Assembly (NCBI GenBank): GCA_964506005.1
Contig: CAZDLX010000180.1
Location: forward strand, 1 to 7,070
Direction: 5' to 3'
Length of the DNA stretch: 7,070 bases
Origin: UBA3940 sp964506005
GTDB lineage: Bacteria; Chloroflexota; Anaerolineae; Aggregatilineales; UBA3940
The notes below the pieces were generated by a model. It did no database searches. It saw only the letters and a program-made list of their open reading frames with translations, and was not told the origin of the DNA. Each line of letters starts with the position of its first letter. Positions within the stretch are counted from its first letter, which is position 1. The position numbers and the translations under genes are program-made. Below are positions 6,650 to 7,070 of this stretch, piece by piece.

Positions 6650-6693
6650 ACACAAACCGGCTCGCGCGGCGGGGGCTGCGAGCCGGTTTGTGT
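6650..6693. terminator. Strong bidirectional terminator-like hairpin (16-bp perfect stem)
   Basis: ACACAAACCGGCTCGC (6650-6665) and its exact reverse complement (6678-6693) enclose a 12-base G-rich loop. The GC core flanked by AAA and TTT gives, on either strand, a stem followed by TTTGTGT, the form of an intrinsic terminator. On the minus strand it starts 15 bases after the stop of the small ORF at 6708, which makes it that ORF's natural terminator and insulates the ABC operon. Confidence 0.75.
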
Positions 6694-6707
6694 CAAACGA
6701 TGTCGGG

Positions 6708-6860
6708 TCAGGAGAGCGGAATGAAGACGCTCGTGTCGGAGTTCAAGTCCAGGTTGAAGGTGATGATGACGTCGGTGCGGGAGACGAAGTTGTCGGTGTT
6801 CGCGTTGGCGTCGGTGTTCAGGTTCTGGTTGAAGTTGGTGTTCCTGACCTCGTCTAACAA
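6708..6860 (-). CDS. Small Asn/Asp-rich alternating-repeat protein of unknown function, start uncertain
   Basis: 50 residues from TTG at 6860-6858 to TGA at 6710-6708. It is called coding because 48 of 50 codons end in G or C, like the neighbours, whereas the same open frame upstream (to 7004) drops to 22 of 48. Residues 7-24 alternate Asn or Asp with another residue (NTNFNQNLNTDANANTDN). Residues 25-50 look beta-strand-rich (TDVIITFNLDLN, SVFIPLS). No family is recognised. No ATG or GTG exists in frame and no Shine-Dalgarno precedes the TTG, so the start is weak. Alternatives are a gene beginning at ATG 6961 (MSSVNKNQTSAGGR) whose frame breaks near the G/C homopolymers at 6881-6889, or the 3' remnant of a decayed gene. 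A terminator-like hairpin follows 15 bases after the stop. Confidence 0.45.
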   Translation of the reverse strand: MLDEVRNTNFNQNLNTDANANTDNFVSRTDVIITFNLDLNSDTSVFIPLS

Positions 6861-6879
6861 CGGACCAGGTGAAACAGGA

Positions 6880-6926
6880 CGGGAGGGGGAAGTGGATGGT
6901 GATGACGAGTTAGGAGTTCCCTCCCG
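6880..6926. repeat. Inverted repeat in front of the small ORF
   Basis: CGGGAGGG (6880-6887) and CCCTCCCG (6919-6926) are perfect 8-bp arms around a 31-base loop. It lies between the possible ATG at 6961 and the high-GC3 coding part of the small ORF, where a leader structure or a decayed coding sequence could sit. Confidence 0.4.
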
Positions 6927-6962
6927 CCTGCGGAAGTCTGGTTCTTGTTGACGCTTGACATT

Positions 6963-7008
6963 ATAAACCGGGCGCCAACTTTGGACATCAGCCGCAAGCC
7001 CGGTTTAT
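6963..7008. terminator. Second terminator-like hairpin (11-bp stem)
   Basis: ATAAACCGGGC (6963-6973) pairs perfectly with GCCCGGTTTAT (6998-7008) across a 24-base loop that holds a further CCAA/TTGG pair. Both strands end the stem with GGTTTAT, the form of a weak intrinsic terminator. On the minus strand the tail runs on as TTTATAAT, so a perfect TATAAT -10 hexamer (6965-6960) overlaps it. A minus frame open from the right edge stops with TAA at 7007-7005, right at the stem, so it could end a gene entering from the right. Confidence 0.5.
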
Positions 7009-7023
7009 GACTGGCCCGTCCAC

Positions 7024-7067
7024 CTGGTCAGATGACCAGTGCAGATTTTCACAATTGTGCAGGAGGT
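7024..7067 (+). promoter_or_regulatory. Operator-like palindromes and RBS of a gene starting beyond the right edge
   Basis: CTGGTCA-GA-TGACCAG (7024-7039) is a perfect 7+2+7 palindrome with the TGGT...ACCA halves seen in GntR/FadR-type operators. CACAATTGTG (7050-7059) is a second, 10-bp palindrome. AGGAGGT (7061-7067) is a strong Shine-Dalgarno, so a plus-strand start codon is expected within about 5-11 bases, just outside the window. Assignment to a regulator family is inference from half-site resemblance only. Confidence 0.45.
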
Positions 7068-7070
7068 TAG

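Noticed and set aside
6583..6951. Plus-strand frame of 122 codons over the small ORF region
   Set aside because: It runs through the 16-bp terminator stem and lacks the G/C third-position pattern shown by the opposite strand.
6955..6960. Perfect TTGACA on the plus strand
   Set aside because: No -10-like hexamer occurs 16-19 bases downstream, so a plus-strand promoter was not called.

Overview
The window is a GC-rich bacterial segment with almost purely G/C third codon positions and no phage, transposon, CRISPR, rRNA or tRNA signal. The M28 lipoprotein and the membrane-anchored amidase both carry Pro/Thr/Glu-rich linkers of the 'TATPEPTP' type. Together with the CPYQ glutaredoxin this suggests a member of the Chloroflexota (Anaerolineae-like), probably from a metagenome assembly. 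That assignment is inference. The assembly origin is supported by a run of exactly 100 N flanked by a 55-bp exact duplication.

Layout. (1) Positions 1-2100, minus strand: a two-gene unit reading leftward, with a secreted M28 zinc peptidase lipoprotein (742-2100) followed after 26 nt by a P-loop NTPase of kinase-like type that runs off the left edge. A sigma70-like promoter lies upstream of the peptidase. (2) Positions 2240-4605, plus strand: a divergent three-gene unit with a four-helix membrane protein (interrupted by the gap), a type II membrane-anchored N-acetylmuramoyl-L-alanine amidase, and a monothiol-type glutaredoxin, with 33 and 24 nt between genes. (3) Positions 4606-4806: a convergent intergenic region packed with inverted repeats. 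(4) Positions 4807-6535, minus strand: an ABC-2 exporter, ATPase then permease, with an 8-nt overlap. The ATPase ribosome-binding site and start codon lie inside a 15-bp perfect palindrome. (5) Positions 6536-7070: an accessory-looking stretch with an ABC promoter, two strong terminator-like hairpins sharing an AAACCGG core, a small minus-strand ORF encoding an alternating Asn/Asp-x protein, and at the right edge an operator-like palindrome plus a ribosome-binding site pointing to a plus-strand gene just outside the window.

How the genes work together. The peptidase, amidase and four-helix membrane protein all act at or outside the membrane, so the left two thirds looks like cell-envelope or extracellular hydrolysis functions. 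The ABC pair is a generic drug, lipid or peptide exporter with unknown substrate. I see no convincing new multi-gene system. The parts most worth checking are the 6708-6962 small transcription unit, the palindrome on the ABC ATPase start, and the gap, which can probably be closed on paper to give an intact 183-residue gene.
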